A DNA stretch of 64,000 nucleotides from Oxytricha trifallax (Eukaryota; Ciliophora; Spirotrichea; Sporadotrichida; Oxytrichidae): the NCBI GenBank assembly GCA_000711775.1, contig ARYC01017303.1, forward strand, positions 1 to 64,000. Direction: 5' to 3'. Below are positions 45,439-58,560 of this stretch, piece after piece; positions within the stretch are counted from its first letter, which is position 1, and every line of letters begins with the position of its first letter. Made by a program: the position numbers and the translations under genes. The notes beneath the pieces are model-generated. The model was given only the letters and a program-made list of their open reading frames with translations. It did not search any database and was not told where the DNA came from.

Positions 45439-46746
45439 GTAATCTTTAATCTAATCTTTATAGTCGAATCGCTGTTTGGGTTAGAGCCTTTTCCTTTTCT
45501 TAAAATCCTTTTCAAACAGGAGCCATTGTCTTTGAACCAATCCTCTACTTTGACAAAATCGTGAAGCTGTGCCTCTACTGTCAAGTTTTGACTTGGATTT
45601 GAGTTTAGTTTATCCCCTAAAATCTCTAATAGCTGTGGGTCTTAAATATATTCTTCTAATTAAGATATATGATGTCTATGTTTAAGAGATAATACATAAT
45701 ATTTATAGTTATTTCATCTTATTCAGTAATGAAAGATCTCTTGACCTCAACTTTAGAATGCTCATTTCTTTTCAATGATTCTAGAATTTTCCTGAAAGTA
45801 ATTGAAATCTCAGGATCATTCAATTTTGTTTGCTATTTTTCTCTCTAATATAGAACTTCTTCAGGATTGAAATAAGCTTTTAAAGAGAAATTGACTTCAT
45901 CTATTTCTGTTGGTCTTTCCCATTCTTTATTAGGTGGCTTTTGTACAAATGTCTTTAGGAAGTCTAAAATTAGACACAAATATAAGTCTATAATTGATAT
46001 CATATGAGTATAGCCATTATTTTAAATTAAGTTTCCATCTGCTTCTAGATCTATTCTTTCAATCCAATCAACAAGTTTAACTTCATAAATGATTCCTTTT
46101 TTCATGAGTCGCTCTCTGTTCTCACCCTCTTCGTAACCCTTGGGAAAATTAAGCTTATCAACATTTTCTTTTCTGCCAAAGCCATACTTCCTCTTAATCT
46201 TAATTTTAGCTTTTTCACCTTGCCTCATTTCTTGGATTGCCTTCCAGAGACCCTCAGGCCATGAAATATCACCAAGAGAGATAAAAATTGTTAAAATGAA
46301 AGATCATAAATGCCTTAAATATACAACAAAATATAGCTATGAATTAGATTTGGAAAAGTTTCCCATCAGAACTATCAAAGATAGTGTGATCAAAGAAATA
46401 AGCTGTGTATATTATGTTAACTAAATAGTTCATCTTGGGTTTTTTAACTCCATCACCAACTTCCAGAATTTCTTTCTTAACTTTAGAGTCATATGTTATT
46501 TCTTAAACATCTCCCACATTCTACATGGGAGGATCTAGCATGGCATCACTGTCTTAACCACCTATTAAAATCAGAATAATTAATCATATACTTAAATGTT
46601 ATAGCAAAGTCTGCCGATTTTCTATGTTAAAGAAGAGAAAACATACCATCTTCCGTGGGTTAGCTTGAAGCCACTTCTTCGTTGTGAAGTGGGTCCTCGT
46701 TTAGACCAAGATCAGCTAGATCAGCGTTTAATCCCATTGTTTCCAT
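45423..46746 (-). CDS. FKBP-TPR immunophilin, segment 1 (N-terminus, FKBP domains)
   Basis: ATG at 46746-46744 opens METMGLNADLADLGLNEDPL. After an IES comes VKKEILEVGDGVKKPKMN with IYTAYFFDHTIFDSSDGKLF, then ISWPEGLWKAIQEMRQGEKA and KIKRKYGFG, a clear FKBP domain. Further FKBP-like blocks follow (NKEWERPTEIDEVNFSLKAY; ITFRKILESLKRNEHSKVEV; DWFKDNGSCLKRILRKGKGS). The segment stops inside KITVNDVV, where the pointer TGTTAATGATGTGGTG (45438-45423) matches the plus strand at 39697-39712 and leads to segment 2. So a protein with several FKBP domains plus TPRs, of ROF1/FKBP52 type, is split over three loci with two orientation changes. Confidence 0.9.
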
Positions 46747-47055
46747 TTTAAAGATTTAAAAACTTAAATATAAATTTCAAATTTATCTTTTATAAAAGAT
46801 ATATAGATTCATGAAATTTTACATATACTTATAAGATTTTTTTGTTAAAGTTAGAAACAAAAAATAAACAAATGGCATTTCCTAAAGTAAGAAAATGTAA
46901 TTAGTGTTCTTAAAATATTTTTATTTGATCTAATATAAAATTCTAATTGAGTATTTTAAATGTAAAATTTGTTAAATGATAAATTAAATAGAATACTGAC
47001 TTAAATAGTAAATAAATAACTTAAGATAGTTCTTTAACTTTATATACTTTTTATT
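46747..47055. other. AT-rich spacer between FKBP segment 1 and SHIPPO gene
   Basis: Contains no coding block. It would hold the FKBP 5' flank and the 3' flank of the SHIPPO gene. Confidence 0.55.
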
Positions 47056-50000
47056 TCAGACATACCTGAATTCTTGATTTTAGTTAATGCCTGAATAACT
47101 TGGAGTGTTTGCAAAACCAACTGGTATTTTATAGTGTCCAGGGCCTGGTGTGCCATTTACAGGGTCTCTTATTTCACCCTTAGGTATCGAATAGACTATT
47201 GAAGTGTGTCCAGACACATTGTAATCTCTGGCATCATATTAACCTGGTCCTGGTTAGTTATTCTATAAATAATATTGTCCTAAAAAATTTCTGGTGAATA
47301 TAATAATAATATAATTGAAGTTATCCTTGGTTGGTGAATTAGTTCTTGATCTGTCAGGACTGCGACTGAAATCAATAGATGGATTTTAATGTCTAATTCT
47401 CTCCTAATCTTATTCGTAAGTGCCTGGTCCTGGAATACCATTATTTTGTCTATCTTAGTCCCTTCCTCTGATACTAAATGAAGGACCACTATTAAGTTAA
47501 CTTGCTTGATCATATTGACCTGGGCCTGGTTATGAAAGGTCTTTGTCAACTGTCAAGAAATCGCGTTTAGTTTAGGGCATTCTGAAAGAACGAGCTTGGT
47601 CTTTTACTATATCATGTTGAGCATCGTATTGACCTGGGCCTGGCACATCTGACCTGTTGTGATTAATATAAAAATAAGAATAATAATTTAAGATCAAATT
47701 GGAATCAACTACATAATAATTAATTCAGTGATCTTGAGGTTTGCCTCTAATACTAAAGCTTTTTACATCCATTCCAAATTATTTAGTATCTGCATAGTTC
47801 CCAGGTCCTGGCATATTTAATTATTCTTTGTTGATAATTTATGTTCTTTGTGTTGTGTTGTCTATTTTGAAACTTGGATTATTATGTCTGGTTACAGTCT
47901 CATCTGGATTATACTAACCTGGTCCTGGAATATCCGATTTTATGTGATAAAATAAAATTTTTTAATAGTATTTATTTGGGGAAAAAATTAAAAAAATTTT
48001 CAGCTTAGTAAAAAGATTTATCTAATAAATATAATATGAATCAATAACCATATTCAATATTAAAGTGATCTTATTACTTTCCTTTTATGCTAAAGCTCTG
48101 AGCATCTTGCCCAAATTATTTCTGTTCAGAGTAGTTTCCTGGGCCTGGCATATACATCTAATCTCTGCTTACCATTTAAGTCCTCTGAGTTGTATTGTCA
48201 ATCTTGAAACTGGGATTATTATGTTTTGTGACAGTCTCATCTGGATTGTATTAGCCTGGACCTGGAATTTCATTTTTAGGAGGTGAATCATTTCGTTAAC
48301 CAATTGTAAACTGTTAAGAAATTATGAGTTATAGATAAAGTAACTTACTGTTTTTGTGTTTAATTTCGATGGAGACTCATATTAACCTGGGCCTGGGGAA
48401 TATATACTTTCTTTTGACACCAACTCTGTTCTTGTAACCATAGAATTCATTTTGTATGAAATTACTGCGTCTTTAGCTTGACTTAATGAGGGATCGTATT
48501 CACCAGGTCCTGGAACGTTATTTCCTATTTTATCTTATATTTACAATTTTAATAAAAATAATTCATATCTTGGGGCTTTCCTCTGATTGAAAATGATTTT
48601 GCATCTTAACCAAAGTTCTTTTATTGATTATAGATACCAGGTCCTGAAAATCAAAATTTATAAAACAAGATTTCATAAAATTTATCCTGGTAATGATAAT
48701 TGTTCTTTAGAAACTATATTTCCTCTTGCTGATTAAGAAATCTTAAATGATGTCAAAGCTTAATCTTTCGTTAAATTATCATTTGGATTATACTAGCCTG
48801 GTCCTGGTTTATTCATATCCATTGTGTCTTTTGGCTTTCCAGATATTGTGTAAGAAACATTCTATCCAAGTTAAGAATGCTGATCATAAATGCCGGGTCC
48901 AGGAAGATTTCTAGCTTCTTTTGATACAACATCTGCTCTTTTGCTGCTGCTCATTTTATAAGCCAGGGTTCTATCCTTTACCATTGAGATGTCGGTTTCG
49001 TAGTTACCTGGACCTGGACTATCATTTCTACTAGGATCTCTAGGTCTTCCTCTTATTGATACTGATTGAGCATTATCTCCAAAACGCTTGGGTGAATCAT
49101 ACTCACCTGGACCTGGTTGATAGAGCATTTCCTTAGTGACTATGTCCATTCGTTGACTTTAAGAAACCTTATGGGAAACTACTCTATCTTTAACAAAATT
49201 AGAATCAGCTTGATATTAGCCTGGTCCTGGTACATCTGATTTAATCCTGTCGTCTGGCTTCCCTCTAATAGAAAACTAAATTAATATTAACAACTTAAAA
49301 TATTCCTTACTCCTTGTGCATTTTTGCCAAATTAATTTTATGAATCGGCATATGAGCCTGGACCTGGCTAGTCTTGATTATACTTTTAGACTATTTCACT
49401 TCTCAGGGATTTTGAAATTGCATAGGATACTGTTTAATTTTTAGTCAGATTATTAACTGGTTCATACTATCCTGGTCCAGGGCTAAGTTCTTATCTACTT
49501 TTACTTCTACCTCCCATAGTGTATTTGGGACCATCATATCCTTGTTTCTATGGACTTCCATAATTTCCTGGTCCTGGTAGATTCTTAGCTTCTTTAGAAA
49601 CGATTTCTTATCTATAACTCTTACTCATTTAAAAACCTCTCAAATTATCCTTAATGATATTAGAATTGGGTTCATAACCTCCTGGTCCAGGGCTCAAATC
49701 TTTATATTTAGGTTAATTCTTGCCTTACATAGTAAACTATGGCCCTTTGCTTCCGAATTTCTAATTTTCTTCATAATTTCCAGGTCCTGGACTCAATGCT
49801 TATTCTTTATTAATAACTTAAGTCCTTGCAGATTTCCCCATTCTATATGATGGGCTCTTATCTCTATTAACCTAATCCATTGCATCATAATGTCCAGGTC
49901 CTGGTATCATATCTTTTTTTAAAGCTTCTCTCTTACTCTAAATAGTGAAAGAGTTTACATTATTTCCAAATTAATTAGCATCTGTGTATTGTCCTGGGCC

Positions 50001-52087
50001 AGGCATTTCTTTAGCTTGCTTGCTGACAACATCTTATCTTTGGCTATTGTTCATTTTAAAATTTCTTAGGCTATCTTTGACTTTATTATGATCAGCATCA
50101 TAGGCTCCTGGACCTGGCAGTTTGTTATCTGGTTAGTCTTTAGGCCTTGGTTTGAATGAATAAGATTTATTGTTAGATCCTATGTTCTTAGATTTATCAT
50201 CGTATGATAAACTTAGTTTATTAAATAAGCAAAAGCAATTGATTATATTGACCAGGTCCAATATTGCTGCTGGATGTGTTAAAGTTTTGCATTCTTTTAG
50301 ATCCACTTTTAATGCTCGCTTGTGGTATTCTATCTTTAGATAGGATATCTGAAGGGTCATACTAACCAGGAGCCGGGGAACTTTCATTTCTCTAATCTTT
50401 AGGTCTGCCTCTTATTGAATAAGTAGGAACATCTTACCCAAAACCTTTAACAGCATCATATTGACCTGGACCAGGTATTTGGTTCGTAGATCTGCTATGA
50501 AATAATTATTGGTTGCTAGATTTTTATGATATTTTAACGTTTCTAGTGTTATCTTTAACATAGTTTGGATTAGGATCATAATTTAAAATGAAAGAAAAAT
50601 TATTAAAACATTTTATAAATAATTTCCTGGACCAGGGGTATAATTTTTGAGTGTTGAGTTAATTTTCTCTCCAATCTAAAAAGATCTTGCACTCTTTTGA
50701 TTAGGGAGATTATAATTACCTGGTCCGGGCATAAGCTTTTAGTCTTTACTTAAGTAATTATCTCTCTTGACCTTACTAAATGCAGCAGCCTTAATCTTAT
50801 CTTTCAAAGCATTTGTGTTAGCATCATAAGCACCTGGCCCTGGGACGCTAACTTTGTCTTTAGGAATGGAAGAGAGGCGCTCAGATTTATTTTTCATAGA
50901 GGATACACCTCTTTAAGACTTCGCAGCTTCTGTGATAGAATTATAAATTGCTATTTATTAATAATTGTGATAGTCTTGCTGTGATTACTGTAAGACCCTG
51001 GGCCTGGTGTGCTATTTATCTTTGCAGTTTAAGGTCTTGAGCCCATACTAATATTGTTCAAAGATTTTCCCATTTATTTGCTAGCTCCATCATAAGTTCC
51101 TGGTCCTGGAATGATATCCTTGCTACTTATTCCTTTCTATCCTTTTTGCATACCGAACGTAGGATTTTTGTATTTAACCGCTTCATGTTTGGGAGAATAT
51201 GCTCCTGGTCCAGGAGACATTAATCTTTCTCTCAGTGAAGCACTCATAATTTAGGAAGTGTCTCTCTTTGATTTAGATCCAAAAGGTGAAGCATTATATT
51301 TAGCTGAATTTAATAGTGAATTTCCACCTGAAACATCGTAGTAACCTGGTCCTGGAACTTGAGACATTTTTTGCTCTAGTCTTTTTCCTGCTATTCTATA
51401 AAGCTGTCAGTATAAGTATGATAGATTTAGATTTAGCTTAGTTTAATGACTATTGAATAATTTTTGAAAACTTACGAGAACACAGGGGGTTTGTTCAGGA
51501 GTTGAGGCTCATACGATCCTGGTCCAGGGTTTTAATAGAGATCTTGTTTCTATGGGGTCATGTTCACAGATCTATTTCCCATCGAATATTGTACATTCAT
51601 TCTTAACTATATATCCAAATTGGTAAATAAAACTTGTTTTTTTAGGATGAAAAATGTGTAAAGTTTATAGGTTATAAATAGAGATATAATTTTATCACAT
51701 CAAAATAAAATGAGAATAAATTAAGAATGTATCTTTTATTTGATCTATCGTTTTAAACTTACTTTTGTCGCATCTGAATCATAAGCACCTGGTCCTGGGT
51801 TCAAATCCCCTTCATTAGGTCTGCCAGATCTTGAAAAGCTATATCAGTTTTATTATAAATGACCTATAATTCTTACGTCCACTCTGGAGAGCTGTCTTTT
51901 ACAACTTTGATACTACGATCAGGGTCGTAATTGTCTGGTCCTGGGGAATTAGTTCTTCCACCTCCGAGACTACCATCTATTTTCAAATTATGAGATACAA
52001 AGTTAAAATAGAAATGAAACTTATATGCTGAAGTTAAAATATCTAATTACCTCTATTATTCTTTGAAAAGCTATAAGCAATAGACAT
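47056..52087 (-). CDS. SHIPPO/ODF3-like protein with about 35 PGPG-x-Y repeats
   Basis: ATG at 52087-52085 (MSIAYSFSKNNRG) begins a 5-kb minus-strand gene ending at TGA 47056-47058. The motif PGPG-x-Y/F-[DE] recurs every 35-60 residues (for example SPGPDNYDPDRS, LPGPGIYDQHS, TPGPGHYKIPV), usually followed by F/Y-S-I-x-G-R/K-P. This is the SHIPPO (STPGR) repeat of ODF3 and related flagellar or microtubule-associated proteins; a structural role along ciliary or cortical microtubules is inferred. The codon for Pro-Gly is repeated so often that CCTGGTCCTGG-like strings mark the plus strand. Short AT-rich breaks (near 51920-52060, 51620-51770, 47930-48060 and others) are introns or IESs. Confidence 0.88.
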
Positions 52088-53178
52088 ATTTTTTTAGTAC
52101 AGAAACTCTTGAAGATATAATTATTGAAAGTATTGGGTTTGGTTGATTTATCTTAAAATAAAACTAAATATTGTTTGAAAAAGGAATAACTGGGAATTTT
52201 TTTAAAAATATAATTAAATTAGGACTATCTTAAATATGAAATTGTTTTTTCTATGATCATTTCAGTTTTGATAATAATTCTTTAAAGTAAAAAAATAAAT
52301 TAATTAAAACTTGTTAAATGAGATAGAACTTATTGTGACTTTATTAATCATTAATTTTTACTTTGAGATTTTAATCAATCTTTAAATAAAATTTAATAGT
52401 TAACTGATATAATATGATTTAATGAGTTTGCGCCTCGATTGCATATTTAAACTATTAAATTTCAAATTTATCATTACTTATTTCAAATTTATAACACATA
52501 TACCAAGGTACTAACAAATACATGGGGTTTAATAATATTATAGTCTATTTAATCTGCAATCAATTTCATTTTGTTTTATGGCTTTAAATATAAAAATATA
52601 AAAAGTAATTATTGAACCCCATATTTCCTAAAATACCTATCTATTTACTATCTCAAAAGTTACCTCACTTAAAACAGAATTTCCAATTTTTCATTAAAAA
52701 AAGACAATTATTTCACACATACCAGATAATATGTAAGCACGTCGTTCAATCACCAAATAAGTCAGAGACTACCAAAATCCAAAGAAAAACAATCAGTTTT
52801 AATTTATGTTTATTAATGAGAAAAAAATGGCATAATAAAATTTTGTAAATTTATTATTAATTTCTTAAAATTACTAATAAGTTTTCTCCATCGCCAATCA
52901 AGAGATACGTGAGTTCAAAATCATTCAGCCATCATTTTTATTAGATTTAAAATAATATAGAAAAAAAATTTACATTTATTTTCTAACTTATTAACCGCAC
53001 GAGTTTTTTTAAAAAGTGTAATTCAAGTATTTATAATTACAATCATTAATCTCAAAGTAATTAAGCTCATGATAATCTCAATAAAGAGAACCTTAATATA
53101 AAAATTTAAAGGAATTTTATCTGTATTTAATGTTTTTTAAGAAAATATTTCACCAATAATTTTACTTAATTTTATTGA
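52088..53178. other. AT-rich spacer, divergent flanks
   Basis: About 1.1 kb between divergent genes. A 78-codon frame at 52612-52848 has no family resemblance and random-like composition; it could be a stray MDS but is not called. Confidence 0.5.
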
Positions 53179-55291
53179 ATGGCAATCAGAGCATAAAAGA
53201 CGCCAACCTAAGTTCAGCACCGAGTTTTTCACAGAGCAGAGGCCGCAGAAAGCCGCTTTAATAACTTTTCAATGAGCTCTCATCCCATAATTCTGCTGAT
53301 TATTTATTCGTTTTTATCCAGTTTAGTATTATAAAATTGATTATATTGTTGACTTATATATAATTACGGGAAAGTGGATATCAATAGAAAAGTATCAGAT
53401 CTTTTGAAATTAGAGAGCAAGGGCCCTATATCTAGTATTAAGCAAAATCAAAACACTAAAAGCCATACTGATTAAGCAGCACTTGACATATAGCCAAAGG
53501 ATTCATAAAATGAGACTGTACTTAAAGAGCATAATCAATAATTAATTAGTATAATATACTTAATTTAAAAGTAAAAAGTTATGGTTATAAATCAAGGTAC
53601 AAAATAGGAAGATTTAAAAAAGCGCCCATCAGAGATTCTAAATTCAAAAAAGAAGAGAGTAGAGAAGCAAGAATCAAAGAATCAATCAGTTGATTAAAGC
53701 GTCATCAATCAAGATTTAAATTCAGAAAATCTCAAACAAGATTAATTAAATTCAAATTAGGAAGCTACTATGATGGCGTAAGTATAAAATCAAAATAAAG
53801 ATAGAGTAGTAGTGGTGCCTGATTCATAAGATTTATAGTTAATATCTAATACAAACTAAAATATCGACTAGGATCAAGATATGGTATAGCAAACAAACTT
53901 GGAATAAGAGTCCTCTAGCGATGCTAGTTATTAAAATGAGAATTCAAAAGATTTGGCTGAATTTGAAAATCAAGACTCACAAGATGACTGTGATATGGAT
54001 ATGGGCTCAGTTTCAGATTAGTAGCACCCACAGAGAAGCCACATTAACCTCACTTAAAATACTCTAATAGTTCCAAACCCAAACAACCCAAATGCTATGC
54101 AATACTCAGGCAGATGGACTGATGAGGAACATGAGAAGTTTTTGGTGGGACTAAAAATTTACGGAAAAGACTGGAGACTTATAGAAGAATATATCGGTTC
54201 AAGAACTTGCGCTCAAATCAGATCTCACGCATAAAAGTATTTCAATAAACTAAACAGAAATAGTTCAAAGAGAGCTTAAAAGCTTCTTGCTGAAAAGTAA
54301 ACTTTAGGTAAAAGAGTGCATTAAGAGCCGAGGTAATCTTAATAGGTTCCTGTTACTCAAAAAGAATAACTCACTACTACTCCGCTCTCATAGCCAAAGG
54401 TCTTGCCTAATTTGGATCAAATAAAAAGTATAACATAAGCACCCTCGAACTTGTTTATAAATAAACCAGAAAATCTGAATTTAAGTTCGATTAAAGAGTA
54501 AACCAGAGAATAAATGTCTAAGATTCATGAAAACTTCGAAAAGATCACTGAATCTGAACTTCATATCCAACTTTAAGCTTTAATTCAACAAAGAGAAAAA
54601 GTTTCCTTAAACTTTTTACTAAAACAGATAAGCTCTGTAGATGCTTGTAGAATTCTAATTCAAATAACTAATCAGTTTCATGAATAAGCAATGAAAGCTC
54701 TCAAAAGCTGCAAATGTAAGTACAACAATTCTTATTTTATTCGATTCATATTTAATAATCTTTATAGTTGAATTAAGCAATAGGATGGTTGATGAAAGAA
54801 ACTTAACTCAATTTATTTGCATCCTACTTTCAAAATAAGTGCAAATCCTGCCTCCAAGTGCTTAAAACCAAGCAAATCCAGAGGAAGATATTATTCAGCA
54901 CGTTACAGCAACTCACTCTCAAGGGTCTTAAATAGACAACGATGTTGAATTGAGATCTTAAGCAAACACCTTACAGAAGAGACCCAAGATTTAAGAAAAG
55001 ACTCCAGACTAATTTTAAACTAGATTCATGCAGCCAAACTTCAATTTAGGGAGAGATTCCATCACTCCATTTAGATCCTTAGTGAAAACCCCAAATCCCA
55101 TTCACAGACTATTACCAGACGATAACAAGCTCTCTGAAATTAAGAGTGACTTACTCATAAAGAATATCCTTGGAGGTGGTAACAATTTTGACATGAATTT
55201 ACTAAGCGGAATAATTCCAGCTTCAGTCTCTGCATCTGCTTAGAAGCAAATTGGAGGCATAATAAGCTCTGATAAGAAAAACAAACAATGA
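53179..55291 (+). CDS. MYB-related SHAQKYF-type DNA-binding protein
   Basis: A single MYB repeat reads RWTDEEHEKFLVGLKIYGKD and on to RTCAQIRSHAQKYFNKLNR, the SHAQ-KYF class known from plants, amoebae and ciliates, which binds I-box/GATA-like DNA. The N-terminal 240 residues are acidic and Q/N/S-rich, and the C-terminus has a helical part (QLQALIQQREKVSLNFLLKQ) and a Ser/Pro-rich tail. A 52-bp GT-AG intron lies at 54716-54767. The stop is TGA 55289-55291. A first MDS near 53179-53310 (APSFSQSRGRRKPLQQLFNE) seems separated by an IES from the main frame that starts near 53372. An internal ATG exists at 53581, so the true start is not settled. Confidence 0.8.
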
Positions 55292-55607
55292 GTACTCTCA
55301 AATATTTCAGTTTAAACGATTCATAAAATGATATGAATCAGCAATAGCAAGTAAATAAAGCATCAGTATAATAAGTCTCACCTTAATTGTAAATTTTTCC
55401 TCGCCACCATAATATGTTAATTTGACTCAACATTTATATAAACTTGGATATGGATATTTCTATGTTTATACTTTTTCAATATCAGCATTGATCCATCATA
55501 TCCAAGTAATTTTAACTTTTATTTCAAATAGATTCAATTAAAACATAAATTATACCTATTATGTTTAACATCATGGAAATTTAATTAATTATAATAAAAA
55601 TAAAAAC
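55292..55607. other. Spacer
   Basis: About 315 bases between two same-strand genes. The stretch 55300-55390 is open and Q-rich but no start or stop is placed; the rest is AT-rich. Confidence 0.45.
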
Positions 55608-58160
55608 ATGACTGAAATAAAAACATTTAAAAAATAAGTTACGATTAGGGAAGATAAAGAAGAATAAAATGTTTTTCTTCAAAATCAAAACATAAAATTA
55701 AATTTATTGCATCCTGATGGATAAAATAACGGCAAGCTTTCCCCGGTTGATTACACATCAGTTAACTCTACTCCAAGAGATTAAATAATAATAAGATGAT
55801 AAGATTTACTATATATTATTCTCTCTTTTTTTAAATTAATTATAAGATGGTTCAGTTTTAAGTCAAAGTCAAGCAAATAATGTTGGAGAAACCCCAAAAA
55901 TTTACTCACAAATCTTAAACTCTTTTGGAACAAATAACTTCCTAATGATGGGTAGATTATCACTCTTTCAATCCTAAAATCTTATTCTAAAAAAGATAAA
56001 ATAATCCAACCTTAAGAAACAAAGTTCAAGGAACTTCAATTAACTTAAAGAAGGATCTCAAAGCAATAGAAGCAAAGACTTGTCACCATCAAATAAAAAC
56101 TTGAATATGCTGTAATTTTAAGGGTAAAATAGTAAATTATTGCAATTGAATAAAGGTGGTTACTAATAGAGCCCAAGTGATTTAGCGAATTCTACAAAAT
56201 CAGCACAGTTTAAAAGCTCCTAGAAAAATTTAATTAAGCGTTTAAGTACTAATAGAAGAATGAGTATGATATCCCCAAGAAATATTTCGCAAAAACAGCA
56301 AGTTGAAAATGCACAATCTCCTTAATATGCGTTAAGAAGGATGTTTAATCTAAAGGAAGCTAAGAAATTTGGACCAGCTATTACTTCAACTATCAATGCA
56401 CTAACACATAAATCTAAAAATTCATTGTAAAGTAGTTCAAATGAGTCATTTGAATCGCATGATAGTGAGGATTTGGACTATAAAAATCTGGCTATAATAA
56501 ATAGGAAAATCGAGGAAGCAGTCAATTATTATGATAATCCTTATTAAAAGAAAAAGAATCAATTTATAAATAAGTATAAAACTGAGAACAATAGCCAGAA
56601 AACTACACCTAAGCATGTAGGTTAAAAATTCATTTTCAATTCTTTTAATAACTAACAAAAACTTAATTTTGGAACAGTCGTGTAAAAATCACTTGATATT
56701 GGAGAGAAAGCTTAGCATAATACTTCCATAAATTTCGACGAAAACAATCTAGAATCTTAACTTCATGAGAAGAAGTTATAAAAACTTCAAAGAATTTAAG
56801 ATCGTACCCTACGAAATTAGTAAATTTACGACTTGTTAAAAGATCAGAATATATGTGTGTTGCCTGACTAGAAGATAGAAACTTGGGATTAAATGCCTAG
56901 ATTTGAAATAATGGAAACTTCATTTCGAGATAAGTAAAAACGTAGGGAGAGAGAACTAAGAGCAGCTAATTTGAAAAGATTTAAGCTTAAAATGATTGAG
57001 AGTGATGACATAGAATTTAAGCAAAATTAATAAACAAATAATGGCATTAACTTGACTTTGAGGGAGTTTAACTAGTATCTAAATCAAATTTAGTCCAAGA
57101 AAATAGTAAAAAAGCTTAAAAAAGTTGATCCTTAGTAGAGAAAGTAATTTTTCTCTCCTAGTATAAAAGTTACCGACTATTCTTTGATGTAGAATAGAGT
57201 GCTACATTTGAATCTTAGTCATAATATGGATCTGTAGCTTGGAAAGTATGTTAACAAACAGCTAGAAAGAAGAGTCAACAGACTTAATAATATTTTTATA
57301 CATTTATGTTTTACAAAACTTAAACTGATTTTGTAAATTTAAAACTTAACAATGAAGGGGAGAGCTTTGCAAGTATATCAAGATTTACTACAGTAATGTC
57401 TGGAGCCAATAAATTTATAAATAATATAAAGACTTAGATAAACAACAGAAGAAATGGTATTAATTCTCTTGAGACCTAAAGAAAAATGCTTAATAGCACT
57501 GTTGTCCTACCTGAATCTCATTTAAAAAGTGGAACTCTTATGTTCATAAATAATATTAAAAATTAATCATAAACTTATTCCATTCTAATAAAATTTATTT
57601 CTTTTCAAATTTTATTTAGATGAACTCTTCAAGACTCTAATCCTCTATAAAATAAAATCCTATCCTCCACAACCTAAATCCAGAACTTAAATTTTCAAAA
57701 AATCTACAAAGACACAAAAAAGTAAATGGAACTCTAAATTATGCGTGAAAACTATAAAAACCTCCCAAGTGCAAGAATTTTAGATAAACTAGACTTTGAC
57801 ACTGAAAATTATGATAAAAATTTATAAGTTTATCGCAAGAAATATCGGTATTAGGAATATTAAGAGAAGATTAAACAGTACTAAGAGTAAGTTGAGAAAG
57901 TTGATTAACATTTGAAGAGTGGTAATAAAACGAAATAATAATAGAAATATGTAGGGTAAAATAAGAGGATTTAGGAGTAGAATTTTGAACAGTTCTCTGA
58001 GGTTTTGAGTTAAGAACTTTCAAGCTATTTTGAGGAAGAAAATAATGGGGGGAATATTAATAATTTAAGAGTTAATGAGAAAAGTAAGAATTAAAACACC
58101 AAAATTAAAAATATTATAATATTTTAAATAATTTATGAATTTTTCTCTTAATATTTCTGA
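55608..58160 (+). CDS. Basic coiled-coil hypothetical protein
   Basis: ATG 55608 opens MTEIKTFKKQVTIREDKEEQ. An IES near 55795-55845 interrupts the frame, another gap lies near 55980-56010, and a long frame runs from about 56010 to 57300. Gaps near 57300-57355 and 57560-57620 are followed by further blocks, ending near LSQELSSYFEEENNGG and TGA 58158-58160. The protein is rich in Lys, Gln, Asn and Ser with predicted helices (NLKRFKLKMIESDDIEFKQN; KKYRYQEYQEKIKQYQEQ). The ordered stretch LPDQKIETWDQMPRFEIMET is not recognised. Function unknown; composition resembles cytoskeletal or basal-body proteins. Confidence 0.6.
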
Positions 58161-58560
58161 AAAACTGTAGTAAACGTAGATTCTTACATTTCTTAATCAA
58201 TTATTCTAAGCATAAGGAAAATTTAATTATTTTCTTGAAATTATATGATAAAATTATTTATTTAATAATTTTTATAAAAAGCAATAGAAAAGAGATATTT
58301 ATTATATATTCATTAAAATTATAAATTTATTAAAATATTATTAATTGTATTGAGGTTTTAAAATCATAATTCAGGGGATACTGTGAACTATCAAACATCA
58401 TCCACTCCAAGACTACCTTTAATAAAGTATTGATTATTATTCTTATACAGTGATAATTATTTATATTCTTAATTTAATAATTTAACGTCATGATCACTAT
58501 TAATGCATCACAAACATATTTTGATAGTATTTTCCTATTCTGATCCCAAATTAATATAAA
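58161..58560. other. AT-rich spacer between convergent genes
   Basis: 400 bases. Nothing recognised. Confidence 0.6.

Noticed and set aside
47056..52087. Collagen-like or tandem-repeat noise explanation for the PGP strings
   Set aside because: Spacing and the following F/Y-S-I-x-G-R/K pattern match SHIPPO repeats, and frames stay open under the ciliate code.
52612..52848. 78-codon frame in the spacer
   Set aside because: No homology pattern and no flanking pointers; could be a stray MDS but unsupported.
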